Source: Rhodoligotrophos defluvii (GTDB lineage: Bacteria; Pseudomonadota; Alphaproteobacteria; Rhizobiales; Im1). From it: a stretch of DNA of 64,000 nt. Positions 6,423 through 14,269 of the stretch are shown here, piece by piece; position 1 is the first letter of the stretch, and each line of letters opens with the position of its first letter. The position numbers and the translations under genes are program-made. The notes beneath the pieces were generated by a model. That model worked only from the letters and a program-made list of their open reading frames with translations. It was not told where the DNA came from and made no database searches. Where the stretch lies: the NCBI RefSeq assembly GCF_005281615.1, contig NZ_SZZM01000004.1, positions 1 to 64,000 on the forward strand, written 5' to 3'.

Positions 6423-6698
6423 ATGTCCAAAACCATCTACAAGACCGTCCGCACGACCACGACGACCGCCCGCAAGATCGCGCCAAAGAAACCAGCTCCC
6501 AAACCCGCAAACGACAACCCGCCAGTAACGCCGACGCCTCAGCCCCTCGTTCGAATCACCGGACCGCTCTACGAGATCACGGTATTCGAAAACTGCTCGA
6601 TCATCGCCGGCACATTCCCACCGGAGATCGGCAAGACCTTCATCTCGGCGTGGCTCGCGTATCAAACCGATGTAGTTTCGCAGAGTGAAACGGCCTAA
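6423..6698 (+). CDS. Phage hypothetical protein (91 aa)
   Basis: ATG 6423 with GATGGAG upstream. The N-terminal 40 residues are a low-complexity Thr/Lys/Pro tail (KTVRTTTTTARKIAPKKPAP), the remainder is globular (PLVRITGPLYEITVFENCSI, then PEIGKTFISAWLAYQ). Family unknown. The stop is followed within a few bases by the leftward terminator shared with the converging operon. Confidence 0.5.
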   Translation: MSKTIYKTVRTTTTTARKIAPKKPAPKPANDNPPVTPTPQPLVRITGPLYEITVFENCSIIAGTFPPEIGKTFISAWLAYQTDVVSQSETA

Positions 6699-6719
6699 AA
6701 ACGGCCTCAGAGGGGCCGT
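6696..6719 (-). terminator. Leftward terminator
   Basis: On the minus strand the stem ACGGCC (pairing 6714-6719 with 6701-6706, extended by two further pairs) is followed by TTTTTAG. It closes the leftward gene pair 7555-6729. Confidence 0.6.
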
Positions 6720-6728
6720 AGAGCGCAA

Positions 6729-7223
6729 TCATGCGTTCTCCGGCCCATCACACATGCCCAACGCACGAAGCCACTCCTGGCGCTCCGCAAGTGCCCTGGC
6801 GGCGATCCTATAGACATACCTCGGCTCGTATTGCTGATTGGAGTGCCTACGGGGGTCGAAGTCCGCATTGAACGCCCGTTCCAGGTAACCGCGATCGAAA
6901 AGCTTCTGCTTGACCCAGATGCGCACCGACTTCTTCGCGTAGCCTTGCATCATGGGGTAGAGATCGGTCACGCCATACCACTGGCCCGGCTCCATCCGCG
7001 TGACCAACAGCTGCCAGCCCGGCAAAGGTCCCGCCGGCTCGGTGATCGTTCGCCCACGTTCGAGGTAGCGCAGCGCCGATCGCCTTCGACGCGCTTCCGC
7101 CTGCCGCTGACGCCGCCGCTGCTCGATGGGGTCGTCTGGCCCACGACGCTTGCGCGGCTTCTGTCGCCGCGGCTGCATCTTGATCAGCCGTTCGAGGATG
7201 GAAGACCCAGCGCACCCTGTCAC
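6729..7223 (-). CDS. Basic phage protein (164 aa)
   Basis: The start GTG 7223 overlaps the upstream stop (GTGA), favouring it over the internal ATG 15 codons later. Residues 15-55 are extremely rich in Arg, Lys and Gln (RRQKPRKRRGPDD, EQRRRQRQAEARRRRSA). Residues 70-150 read like a winged-helix DNA-binding fold (WYGVTDLYPMMQGYAKKSVR, then KQKLFDRGYLERA). A DNA-binding role is inferred from composition. It lies between the primase-helicase and the accessory genes. Confidence 0.6.
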   Translation of the reverse strand: MTGCAGSSILERLIKMQPRRQKPRKRRGPDDPIEQRRRQRQAEARRRRSALRYLERGRTITEPAGPLPGWQLLVTRMEPGQWYGVTDLYPMMQGYAKKSVRIWVKQKLFDRGYLERAFNADFDPRRHSNQQYEPRYVYRIAARALAERQEWLRALGMCDGPENA

Positions 7224-7555
7224 TGCAGCGCTCCGTCGATATCAAACGAGATGCGCTTGCGGTATTCCTCGATGTTCAAGAACGCTCGATGCGCGTCTTG
7301 CGGGTCTATTCCGTCCCGTACAACACAAGTGTGGAACGCGATGAACATGAGCGCGATCTGCATCTCCTTCGAGTGCCCGTGGAACTCTCGGTAGCAGCAC
7401 CCACCCGTCATCAAAAACTTCTCGGACCATCCATTTTCATCAGGCCAAGGCCCGACCTCGATAGAACCCGCCGGCGCTTCTCCATCCTCTGGATCACTCT
7501 CGGCCCAGCGAGGCTGCCAGGCGACCAACCATCCCGTAAGCGGCAACTTCAACAT
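7220..7555 (-). CDS. Phage hypothetical protein (111 aa)
   Basis: ATG 7555 follows GGAGTGA. No known domain is recognisable; it contains MLKLPLTGWLVAWQPRW near the start, a W-rich middle and an acidic C-terminal half. It is coupled to the following basic protein by a GTGA overlap. A GTGATGTTGACA motif lies 50-60 bp upstream. Confidence 0.55.
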   Translation of the reverse strand: MLKLPLTGWLVAWQPRWAESDPEDGEAPAGSIEVGPWPDENGWSEKFLMTGGCCYREFHGHSKEMQIALMFIAFHTCVVRDGIDPQDAHRAFLNIEEYRKRISFDIDGALQ

Positions 7556-7603
7556 CGCGGTTCACTCCTTCCTCATCGCGGCCCGGCCGCGGCTACAACC
7601 TTT

Positions 7604-7615
7604 TGTCAACATCAC
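7604..7615 (-). promoter_or_regulatory. GTGATGTTGACA motif (leftward)
   Basis: Exact copy on the minus strand upstream of the gene starting at 7555. No -10 hexamer stands at 15-18 bp, so here it may act as a protein-binding site. Confidence 0.4.
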
Positions 7616-7639
7616 AAGCGAGACCCGGGGTTGGCGCCG

Positions 7640-7686
7640 TAAGGGGGAGCTTGCGCGCTTTGCGACAAGCGCAAGCGCACCCCTTA
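7640..7686. other. Long hairpin in intergenic region
   Basis: TAAGGGG (7640-7646) pairs with 7680-7686 and GCTTGCGC (7649-7656) pairs with 7669-7676, with a 12-nt loop. No T-tract follows on either strand, so a simple terminator is unlikely. It sits next to a group of GTCTCA/GAGAC words (7694, 7702, 7745, 7773, and further copies inside the end of the primase-helicase gene). Confidence 0.5.
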
Positions 7687-7814
7687 TAGGGTGGTCTCAT
7701 AGTCTCAAAAGCAAACCCTTGATAAGCCAACGTTTTCTCCGTTCGAGACAACAGCCCTAGAAAACACCCATGGTCTCAAATGGCGCGTTCCGGGTAAAGC
7801 GCTGAAATTACATG

Positions 7815-10166
7815 TCAACTTTCGTTCGAGACCGCGGTCTCATTCCTCGTTGTCTCATTGTTTTCCAACTTTACGAGACACACGTGACGCCCTCTTTTGC
7901 CTTGTACGAATTGATCGTCAGTCAGCTTGTAAACATCACAAATCTCTTTCGCACCGGGGTGTGTGAACGCCCGTACGATCTGCCTCCGGAGGTTCACGGG
8001 CTTCCTGTCGGCATACATCGGATCGATCTCAATCATCTCTTTCGCGAGGTCCGCGACGGTGATCAGGTCCCTTCCATCGGCGATATCGACAGCGTCTTTT
8101 ATGACGCGCGCCACAGCTTGCTCCGCCTTATCCGGGCCTCTAGCCATCTCGACCGGGACAACCATGCCGATTTCCTCCTGGCTGGAGGCCAGCATCACGC
8201 CCGTACGCTTGTAGAAGAGCGTGCCTTTGCCTGGGACCGTCAGGTTGTTCTTGCCGCCGTCGAAGCGGAGGTACCGCCAACGCTCGTCCTCCGGCACCCC
8301 GTAGTCCTGGGCCATCTTCTCGCTCATGGAAACGAGGGTCGCGTGCATGCGCACGAAGCCCGTCACGGCGCTCGCTCCACGGCCGGAATCGATATTGCCG
8401 GCGTGGCCGTCAGACTCGCCTGCAGGCGGCTTTCGGGTGTGGTGTGCGAAGCAGATCGCGCATCTCTCCTGGGCCGCGATCGATGTGAGAATATCCCCGA
8501 CCTGGTCCATTTGGTTGTTGTCGTTCTCGTTGCACTGATGCGTCTTGATCAGCGGGTCGATGAACACGACGCCGATCTTATGCTTGTGAATGTATGCTTG
8601 CAGCGCCGCTGCATGCTCGGTGGGCCTTACGGTGCGCCCGTCCGGGCCAAGTTTGGCCAGCACCATTCGGTTGCCGACGCCGGAACGCAGCCTGAGCCCG
8701 GGCCTCCCGTCTATCCGCAGATCATCCCACGTGAGTTCGTAATACTGCATGATGGCGGCGAACCGCCGGCGCAGTTCCTTCAGGTCGTCCTCTTGGTTCC
8801 AGAACAGCACTGGGGTTCGCTCGACAACCTTCATGCCGGCGATGTCGGATCGGCCGGCTGCCAGGCCAACGGCCATGGCCATCTCGAGCGTGGTCTTGCC
8901 CACCCCGGGCGCGGCAACGATCTCGGCGACGAATTCCTTGGCCAGGAAGCCATCGAGTATCCATTCACGCCGCGGGATCTCGGCGGGGTCGAACTCTTCG
9001 TTCTCATCCTGGATCTCCAGCCCAAGCCGGCGCATTGTGTCTTCGATCGATTCGGGGGTGGGCTCGGTTAAATCGATGGCATCGGTATTACCGACATCCA
9101 ACTCGACCGGGCCGAATTCCTCGCTGGCCGGGACCGTATCAACCCGCACCCACGCCCGACGCAGTTGACGCTCCGCGTCGTGCTCGGCGCGCTCCTGCAG
9201 GTCGATATGCTCCCAGGTCCAAGCCAGCTGGGCGTATTCGAGCACATCGAACCCCGCCTTGCGCATGAGCATGGCGAATTGCCAGAGGTAGCCGCTGTTC
9301 GATTGGTCGTGGCCGAGTGGCTCGCCGCCCCATAAGCGGCGCAGTGGGTCGTTGCGCTTCAGTTCGCGTTCGAACTTGTTGCGGAGCACGTCCGGCAGCT
9401 CGTCATATTCCAGCTGCGCCACGACCTGGGCCATGTCGATATCCGGCAAGCCCGCTTCGGCCTTGTGCTCGGGTCGCACCGGCGGCAGCCAGATCGAAAG
9501 CGTCTGGTCGTCATAGACATCGTCGCTGCTGGCCAGAACCGATGCGACCGTCGTGGTTCTGCCGCGGGCGATCTTTTTGGCCGTCGGGAGGTTGATCGTG
9601 AACGGCAGCCGGAGCACCCGGTTGATGTCCCAGGCTGGGTCACCAGTGAGCTTGAGCCGGATGGCGTTGCCCTGGGCCTCCGCCCATTGGGCCCAGTCCT
9701 TGGCTGGCAGCTTGGTTGCTAGCCGCCAGATCGGCTGATAGCCGGCGCCGCTATCGACAATGATCGATGGCGGGGCGATCAGGTCATTCTGCAGCTCTCT
9801 CATGAGATCGAGCAGCCGTTGTCGCTCTTGCTCGAGCTGGGCTGCGTCGCCACTCGGGTCCACGTCAGCGTATAAACAGCGGATGTTCGCTATCTCGGAT
9901 TTCAGCAGCTTGGTGTGGCGGGCGTGTGGTTTGGGCTCGTTGGCGCTGTAATAGATGTTGCGCTTGCCGAGCCATTTCTTGATCCATGCCGCGATTTGAT
10001 CCCACGAGTTCGGCGGGAAGGTGCGGCCGATCACGCGGTCGATTCGGTTGCCCTCGTCCGGGTCGATCGCAACGAGGTTGTGCCACCCGGTCGGGTCGAG
10101 CAGCTTGAGGTGGGCGACCGCTTTGGTGACGCTGGGCGGCTCCTCGAACGGCGGGAGGTCTGTCAT
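7815..10166 (-). CDS. Phage primase-helicase (PrimPol-like N-terminus, RepA-type AAA C-terminus)
   Basis: 783 residues from ATG 10166; a 60-codon upstream extension lacks coding character. Residues 95-195 resemble RepB-type primases: LYADVD (metal-binding DxD at 101-103), SGAGYQPIW (139-147, where many relatives have His in place of Q144) and RVLRLPFTINLP (183-194). Residues 410-640 are a RecA-like AAA_25 domain with Walker A APGVGKTT (419-426), Walker B GVVFIDPL (532-539) and AHHTRKP (574-580). The C-terminal 120 residues look like a winged-helix module. It probably unwinds and primes phage DNA for the family A polymerase at 21238. A TGTC array stands about 110 bp upstream. Confidence 0.85.
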   Translation of the reverse strand: MTDLPPFEEPPSVTKAVAHLKLLDPTGWHNLVAIDPDEGNRIDRVIGRTFPPNSWDQIAAWIKKWLGKRNIYYSANEPKPHARHTKLLKSEIANIRCLYADVDPSGDAAQLEQERQRLLDLMRELQNDLIAPPSIIVDSGAGYQPIWRLATKLPAKDWAQWAEAQGNAIRLKLTGDPAWDINRVLRLPFTINLPTAKKIARGRTTTVASVLASSDDVYDDQTLSIWLPPVRPEHKAEAGLPDIDMAQVVAQLEYDELPDVLRNKFERELKRNDPLRRLWGGEPLGHDQSNSGYLWQFAMLMRKAGFDVLEYAQLAWTWEHIDLQERAEHDAERQLRRAWVRVDTVPASEEFGPVELDVGNTDAIDLTEPTPESIEDTMRRLGLEIQDENEEFDPAEIPRREWILDGFLAKEFVAEIVAAPGVGKTTLEMAMAVGLAAGRSDIAGMKVVERTPVLFWNQEDDLKELRRRFAAIMQYYELTWDDLRIDGRPGLRLRSGVGNRMVLAKLGPDGRTVRPTEHAAALQAYIHKHKIGVVFIDPLIKTHQCNENDNNQMDQVGDILTSIAAQERCAICFAHHTRKPPAGESDGHAGNIDSGRGASAVTGFVRMHATLVSMSEKMAQDYGVPEDERWRYLRFDGGKNNLTVPGKGTLFYKRTGVMLASSQEEIGMVVPVEMARGPDKAEQAVARVIKDAVDIADGRDLITVADLAKEMIEIDPMYADRKPVNLRRQIVRAFTHPGAKEICDVYKLTDDQFVQGKRGRHVCLVKLENNETTRNETAVSNES

Positions 10167-10276
10167 TTGATGTGTCCGTTTGGCATTGACGCCACTGAGC
10201 GGGGCGCTGTTCCGTGCGCCGCCGGGCCTTTGGGATATGCAGCCATACCGGCCCTCGTTTGTCGAGAAGATCTTGC

Positions 10277-10299
10277 GACGTATATAGACAAATTGGACA
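10277..10299 (-). promoter_or_regulatory. TGTC array (leftward)
   Basis: On the minus strand TGTC (10299), TGTC (10290) and CGTC (10280) keep the 0/+9/+19 spacing seen elsewhere, upstream of the primase-helicase gene. Confidence 0.45.
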
Positions 10300-10339
10300 C
10301 GGTAGGCGTGCGTGAACGCCTCCCGGGTTGGGCCCGCTA

Positions 10340-10369
10340 TTGACACGTTGCTCTTAGTGTTCTCATTCT
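10340..10369 (+). promoter_or_regulatory. Possible promoter for 10376 gene
   Basis: TTGACA at 10340-10345 followed at 17-18 bp by a poor -10 (CATTCT). The predicted start falls at or next to the ATG at 10376, which has no ribosome binding site, so a leaderless transcript is possible. Confidence 0.25.
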
Positions 10370-10375
10370 GTTCCC

Positions 10376-10591
10376 ATGAAGAAGATCAAGGGACAGATCC
10401 GCTTTTCCGACATGCGCCGGGGGGAAGTCCTCGGCAAGTGCCTGCTGTGTGGGCACGTCGCGGAGATCGACATCAGCCAGTTCCCGCCTGGCGATAGATT
10501 GGTCCGTCACGAGTATCTGGCGTGCTCTGCCTGCGGGGTGAAGGACGCGGTCTATTTTCAGGTCACCCGGCTGCCGGATCTGGGGGAGTAG
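10376..10591 (+). CDS. Zinc-ribbon-like phage protein (71 aa)
   Basis: ATG 10376 has no ribosome binding site. The protein has two CxxC knuckles, CLLCGH (23-28) and CSACG (51-55), separated by 26 residues, the layout of a small zinc ribbon. It is the only rightward gene between the leftward primase-helicase and the leftward block to 12957, and its 3' end overlaps the convergent gene by 29 nt. Role unknown; nucleic acid binding or an adaptor is likely. Confidence 0.6.
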   Translation: MKKIKGQIRFSDMRRGEVLGKCLLCGHVAEIDISQFPPGDRLVRHEYLACSACGVKDAVYFQVTRLPDLGE

Positions 10592-10940
10592 CGCAAACCT
10601 CATCCCTTCGGGCCTCTATGAGGCGGGCGATGCCTTCGGCATTCAGCTCTCCATGTCCATTGCGGGCGATCCTGGCGCACTCGCTGTAGATCGCCCTGCG
10701 TATTCCCTTCATGACCTCTAGAATGTCACTGCGATCCTGCCGCAGCTCCCCCACCGTCTTATCCCTCTCCACCAGCACGGCCTCTCGTATGGTGCGCTCT
10801 GCCTCAAGCTCGGCAATGCGCTTGCGCAGGCTGGCGAGGGCCTCGGCTGCGTCATAGCAATGATTGGCGCCGTAGGTGCGATGCTTTGCTAACTCACGCA
10901 ACCGCTGCTCCAGCCGTTCGATCTCTGCTAGGTCAGTCAT
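10563..10940 (-). CDS. Coiled-coil phage protein (125 aa)
   Basis: ATG 10940 overlaps the end of the upstream gene by 8 nt. Residues 1-85 have heptad-like repeats rich in Leu, Glu and Arg (EIERLEQRLRELAKHR, then LRKRIAELEAERTIREAVL), predicting a coiled coil. The C-terminus ends with a helix containing GIARLIEARRDEV. Last gene of the leftward block 12957-10563, all linked by short overlaps. No function recognised. Confidence 0.55.
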   Translation of the reverse strand: MTDLAEIERLEQRLRELAKHRTYGANHCYDAAEALASLRKRIAELEAERTIREAVLVERDKTVGELRQDRSDILEVMKGIRRAIYSECARIARNGHGELNAEGIARLIEARRDEVCATPPDPAAG

Positions 10941-11145
10941 GGACGGGCTCGATCTCGATATTGATGCGCTGGGTTTTGTTCTTGGGATCCAGGCTCGGGG
11001 CAGCGAACACTACCCGCTTCACCACATACGGCTCGGGTGGCTCCCTGAGCATCACCTCATCACCGACGCGCGGGATTATAAGCCAGAAACGGACGGCGAT
11101 TTCCTGGCCGTCTAAGAAAAAATAGACGCGCACTCTGTCTGCCAT
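10933..11145 (-). CDS. Phage hypothetical protein (70 aa), beta-rich
   Basis: ATG 11145 overlaps the previous stop (TGATG) and follows GGAGG; GTG 11148 is an alternative. The sequence alternates hydrophobic and polar residues (RVRVYFFLDGQEIAVRFWL, then VGDEVML), typical of a small beta-barrel. Family not recognised. Confidence 0.55.
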   Translation of the reverse strand: MADRVRVYFFLDGQEIAVRFWLIIPRVGDEVMLREPPEPYVVKRVVFAAPSLDPKNKTQRINIEIEPVHD

Positions 11146-11399
11146 CACCCCTCCTCCTTACCGGCGAGGGCGGCGCGGCCGGCGTCGATCTCGGCGCAGC
11201 GCCCGGCAAACACCCCGTCGTTGTAGGCATGCCACATGTCGTTGGCCGCGCGCAGGGCGGATATTCTGCGCCAGAACCGTTGCCTAGCTGCCTGCCATGC
11301 CGTGGCGCCGTTGGCTGGATCGGCCCGGCCGTCCTGATAGGACCACCAAATTTCGACGCGCCATCCGGCCCGTTTGACATAATAAATCCGGCCGGTCAT
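11145..11399 (-). CDS. Phage hypothetical protein (84 aa)
   Basis: ATG 11399 overlaps the preceding stop (ATGA). Begins MTGRIYYVKRAGWRVEIWW and ends in an Ala/Glu helix. An upstream extension exists but would lie inside the neighbouring gene. No known function. Confidence 0.5.
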   Translation of the reverse strand: MTGRIYYVKRAGWRVEIWWSYQDGRADPANGATAWQAARQRFWRRISALRAANDMWHAYNDGVFAGRCAEIDAGRAALAGKEEG

Positions 11400-12076
11400 G
11401 GCTTGCCTCCATTGGCGAGGGTGCGGATAGCGCGGGAGATCCCGTTCGCCACGGCCACAGCTGTCCTGAGTTCTTGCGCTGTCATTTCCCCGCAGCGCAG
11501 TAGCAGTTCCTGATGCCTGCCCCACTGGTCTGCTGCCTCCGCCGCCTCCTCCAGCGCCTCGCGCCGGATCTGCTCCCGCGCCCGGTCATCGGCTGGGGCG
11601 GGGTGGGCGTAGAGCTGCCACCCGCTCGGCACAGCCTGGTCCGGCTTGGATGCCGTGAGGGCTTCGATTGCGTCGGCCGCGCGGTCCATGAGCTCATCGG
11701 CAAATTCATAGAGTCCGAATGACGGTATCGCCGCCAAGCCTTCACGCAACTCCCGAATAAGCTCTTTATAGGCGCCTTCTGCTACCGGCCCGCTCGGCTG
11801 CGGGGCCGGGTGAAGGTATAGCTTGGTCCCCACGGGCACCTTCGCTGCTTCAAAACAGGCCATAGTGAAGCCTGAAGTGCCAGCCATCCCTCCGACTACG
11901 CCGACCGGCTCCTGCGCCGCTGGTGGTTGTGGGGCGGCGGCGAGGGCAGCAGTTAAAATCTCGTGCATCGCCCCATTGCTTGGGCTCACCTCCGGCCGCC
12001 CTTCAATGAATTTCTCGCGGGCAGCTTTGATCATCTCCTGCGTGGGAGAGACCGGCACAAGACGCCACTCCGTCAT
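11396..12076 (-). CDS. Phage hypothetical protein (226 aa)
   Basis: ATG 12076 overlaps the upstream stop (ATGA). The N-terminus WRLVPVSPTQEMIKAA followed by EILTAALAAAP is a frequent opening in phage-encoded accessory proteins. Two proline-rich stretches (PQPPAAQEPVGVVGG; HPAPQPSGPVAEG) link predicted helices; the C-terminal third is helical and charged. It may be a modular protein assembled from short domains shared among phages. Function unknown. Confidence 0.55.
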   Translation of the reverse strand: MTEWRLVPVSPTQEMIKAAREKFIEGRPEVSPSNGAMHEILTAALAAAPQPPAAQEPVGVVGGMAGTSGFTMACFEAAKVPVGTKLYLHPAPQPSGPVAEGAYKELIRELREGLAAIPSFGLYEFADELMDRAADAIEALTASKPDQAVPSGWQLYAHPAPADDRAREQIRREALEEAAEAADQWGRHQELLLRCGEMTAQELRTAVAVANGISRAIRTLANGGKP

Positions 12077-12957
12077 GGCTTCACCTCGATTGCTGAGAGG
12101 ATGCGCTGGGCATAGTCGGCCTGGGCTGCTGCTTTGGCCTCGTCGTCACTTTCGCATAAGTGAGAACCGGTCCCTCGATTAACACCGTCGCCTTCCAGCC
12201 ACCATTGCCGTTCGATCACAACGTACTCGCCTGCTACAGACTTCGCAGTCCAGCAATCCTTACTAGCTCTGATACCGTCCCCGCGATGCCACTCCAGCGG
12301 CTTGACCTTCACCGCCCCGCCGCCCCGGTGAGCCTCATAGGTAGAGATGGCGGCACGAACGGCTGTGATAGGGTCTATGCCGTCAGCATCAAAGTATGCA
12401 TCCAACGCCGCCTCAATCACCGCCTCCCGTCCCGCGTCGGGCCAAGGTGACGGCTCACTCATCAGCCGCCTTAGCGCCTCATTCGGAGGAGGCGGATTGT
12501 CCAAGATCTCCACGAGATCGTCGTAAGCGGCGTCATCCTTCCGGCGCTCTGCGGCCTCGCACTTCGAGCAGTAGTAAGGCGAAGGCGGTAACCCACGATC
12601 GAAACCGTTATCAGCTTCACCACCGCAATTTGGGCACTTGGTAAGATCAGGCTCTCGACGGGATCGGCGGCGCTCTGCGGCCTCGCGGAGGGCGGTGGCA
12701 GCATCGTAAGCCGCATTCTGGATCCAATCGACCGGGCACGCCCCTCGAAAGAATGGCTCATATGGTGCGGTCTCGTCGGTCCAGTCTCCAGTGTGGTGGT
12801 ACGCTTTCCCGGCGCAGGCGACCGCCGATAAGATGCGATCAATTGCTTGAACGCCGGTCGAGGTGAAGCCGTAGTAGTAGGCGTCCATCCTCATCGGCCG
12901 CTCGAACTCCTCAGCGCTCGGCCCATTGGCGTTGCCGTCGGTCTGCTCGTCTACCAT
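12073..12957 (-). CDS. Phage protein with zinc ribbon and C-terminal 'PLEW' domain (294 aa)
   Basis: ATG 12957 follows GGAGG by 5 nt; an upstream TTG at 12972 is disfavoured. Residues about 107-135 contain CPNCGGEADN and YYCSKCE, a zinc ribbon of the type found in Lar-like restriction-alleviation proteins. The C-terminal 75 residues (VKVKPLEWHRGDGIRA, EYVVIERQWWLEG, AQADYAQRILSAIE) match a domain widespread in proteobacterial phages. First gene of a leftward operon; a promoter with TTGTCA and TATACG stands directly upstream. Role not established. Confidence 0.65.
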   Translation of the reverse strand: MVDEQTDGNANGPSAEEFERPMRMDAYYYGFTSTGVQAIDRILSAVACAGKAYHHTGDWTDETAPYEPFFRGACPVDWIQNAAYDAATALREAAERRRSRREPDLTKCPNCGGEADNGFDRGLPPSPYYCSKCEAAERRKDDAAYDDLVEILDNPPPPNEALRRLMSEPSPWPDAGREAVIEAALDAYFDADGIDPITAVRAAISTYEAHRGGGAVKVKPLEWHRGDGIRASKDCWTAKSVAGEYVVIERQWWLEGDGVNRGTGSHLCESDDEAKAAAQADYAQRILSAIEVKP

Positions 12958-12978
12958 CCCGCCCTCCGTCAAAAATGT

Positions 12979-13006
12979 CGTATATTGTGTCGTGTGAATT
13001 TGACAA
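12979..13006 (-). promoter_or_regulatory. Leftward promoter overlapping a divergent TTGACA
   Basis: Minus strand TTGTCA (13006..13001), 16 bp, TATACG (12984..12979), giving a start about 15 nt before ATG 12957. The same bases read TTGACA (13000-13005) on the plus strand, which could serve the gene at 13125. TGTC words surround it (12967, 12976, 12988). Confidence 0.45.
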
Positions 13007-13124
13007 ATAAGACTTGCATCATCGTTAGCGATCTGTCAACTTGTCGTTAATCGGCGGGTCGAGGAAGGTTGATCTGTCGAACGCAACGGGACAGATTCGA
13101 CGACGATGGCAACGGAGATCAATC

Positions 13125-13808
13125 ATGGATCGCACGGAAACGCTGGAGCGGGCCAAAGCGGCTGTCTGCGACCGGCCAGGGGTTTATGGGGCACCAGAGA
13201 ATAATTTCAACCGCATTGCACGGCTTTGGACCGCTCACCTTCTGAACGCATACGCGCCGGACAGCAGCTCCCAGCTGCTGATCCCACACCTTAGGGCGGC
13301 CGACGTTGCCGTCATGATGGGCCTGGTCAAGGTGGCCCGGCTCGAGGATAAGCCCGACCACGCCGACAGCTGGGTCGACCTTGCTGGATACGCCGCTTGC
13401 GGCGCAGAGGTGACATACGCGACAGGTGCGCCCGACGTGTCCGAAATGTCGCAAACGTCGGGTGAAACGTCGCAACGGCGCGGGTTGAAGGTGGGCGATG
13501 TGGTCCGCCTCCATTCCGCGCCGCGGCATTTCTGGAAGCTCCAGGACCGGCTCGACGAGCTGGCGAAGATCGTCGCTGTCGACGAGCGTGGCAGCACCGT
13601 GCGCCTATCGTTCGAGGGCGACATAGACGACAGGGAGAATGATCTCTGGGCGCCGATGCATTGCGTGGATCTGGTGACCCGTGACCAGGCCGAGGACTGT
13701 TTCAATACAGAGATCGATCTGCAGGCGTTCTTGCGCAGTGTTAAGGATTTTGGGCCCCTCTGCAGGGCCGTCGAAGCTCTAAATCGCGGCGCATCCTACC
13801 TCAAATGA
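13125..13808 (+). CDS. DUF6378-type phage protein
   Basis: ATG 13125 follows ACGGAG; 227 residues. The N-terminal 95 residues (DRPGVYGAPENNFNRIARLW, AADVAVMMGLVKVARLED, DSWVDLAGYAACGAE) match DUF6378, a domain of unknown function common in phages. Residues about 110-225 form a second, unknown module. A TGTC-type array (13438, 13447, 13456) lies inside the linker between both parts, at the point encoding SEMSQTSGETSQ. First gene of the replication operon, coupled to the resolvase by an ATGA overlap. Confidence 0.7.
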   Translation: MDRTETLERAKAAVCDRPGVYGAPENNFNRIARLWTAHLLNAYAPDSSSQLLIPHLRAADVAVMMGLVKVARLEDKPDHADSWVDLAGYAACGAEVTYATGAPDVSEMSQTSGETSQRRGLKVGDVVRLHSAPRHFWKLQDRLDELAKIVAVDERGSTVRLSFEGDIDDRENDLWAPMHCVDLVTRDQAEDCFNTEIDLQAFLRSVKDFGPLCRAVEALNRGASYLK

Positions 13809-14269
13809 CCGTCGTCCTCGCGCTCGACCTCGGCACGCTTTGCGGCTGGGCGTTGGGGGTCGTTGAAGGTGGCGATCGCGCCTTGTCATACGGCCAATGG
13901 AACTTGAAGGATGACCGGTTCAGCGGCGGCGGCATGCGCTTCGTGCGCTTCCGGGCCTATCTCGACAAGATGCTCGAGGGCTGCCCGATCGACCGGGTCT
14001 ATTTCGAGGAGGTGCGGCGGCACCGGGGCGTCGATGCCGCCCACGCATACGGTGGTTACTTGGCAGTCCTCACCGAGTGGTGCGAATCAAACGCCGTTCC
14101 CTACGACAGCGTTCCCGTCGGGACCTGGAAAAGGTGGCTGACCGGCAAAGGCAACGCCAGCAAGCAGGACGTCATCGACATTCTCAAGATCATGGGCCAC
14201 GACCCGAAGACCGAGGACGAGGCCGACGCGCTTGGGGTGTTGCTGTTCAAGATCAGCGGGAGGGCGTGA
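13805..14269 (+). CDS. RuvC-like crossover junction endonuclease
   Basis: 154 residues. The RNase H-fold pattern is clear: ALDLGT with Asp8, YFEEV with Glu68/Glu69, and EDEADALG with Asp138/Asp141. It should resolve branched DNA (replication or recombination intermediates) before packaging. ATG 13805 overlaps the upstream stop and its own stop overlaps the next ATG (TGATG). Length and motif spacing fit phage RuvC homologues rather than the longer cellular ones. Confidence 0.85.
   Translation: MTVVLALDLGTLCGWALGVVEGGDRALSYGQWNLKDDRFSGGGMRFVRFRAYLDKMLEGCPIDRVYFEEVRRHRGVDAAHAYGGYLAVLTEWCESNAVPYDSVPVGTWKRWLTGKGNASKQDVIDILKIMGHDPKTEDEADALGVLLFKISGRA

Noticed and set aside
7928-7942. Another GTGATGTTGACA-like site (one mismatch)
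   Set aside because: Inside the primase-helicase coding sequence and not exact; likely chance.
7812-9071. 419-codon plus-strand frame
   Set aside because: Lies entirely antisense to the primase-helicase, whose motifs are unmistakable.
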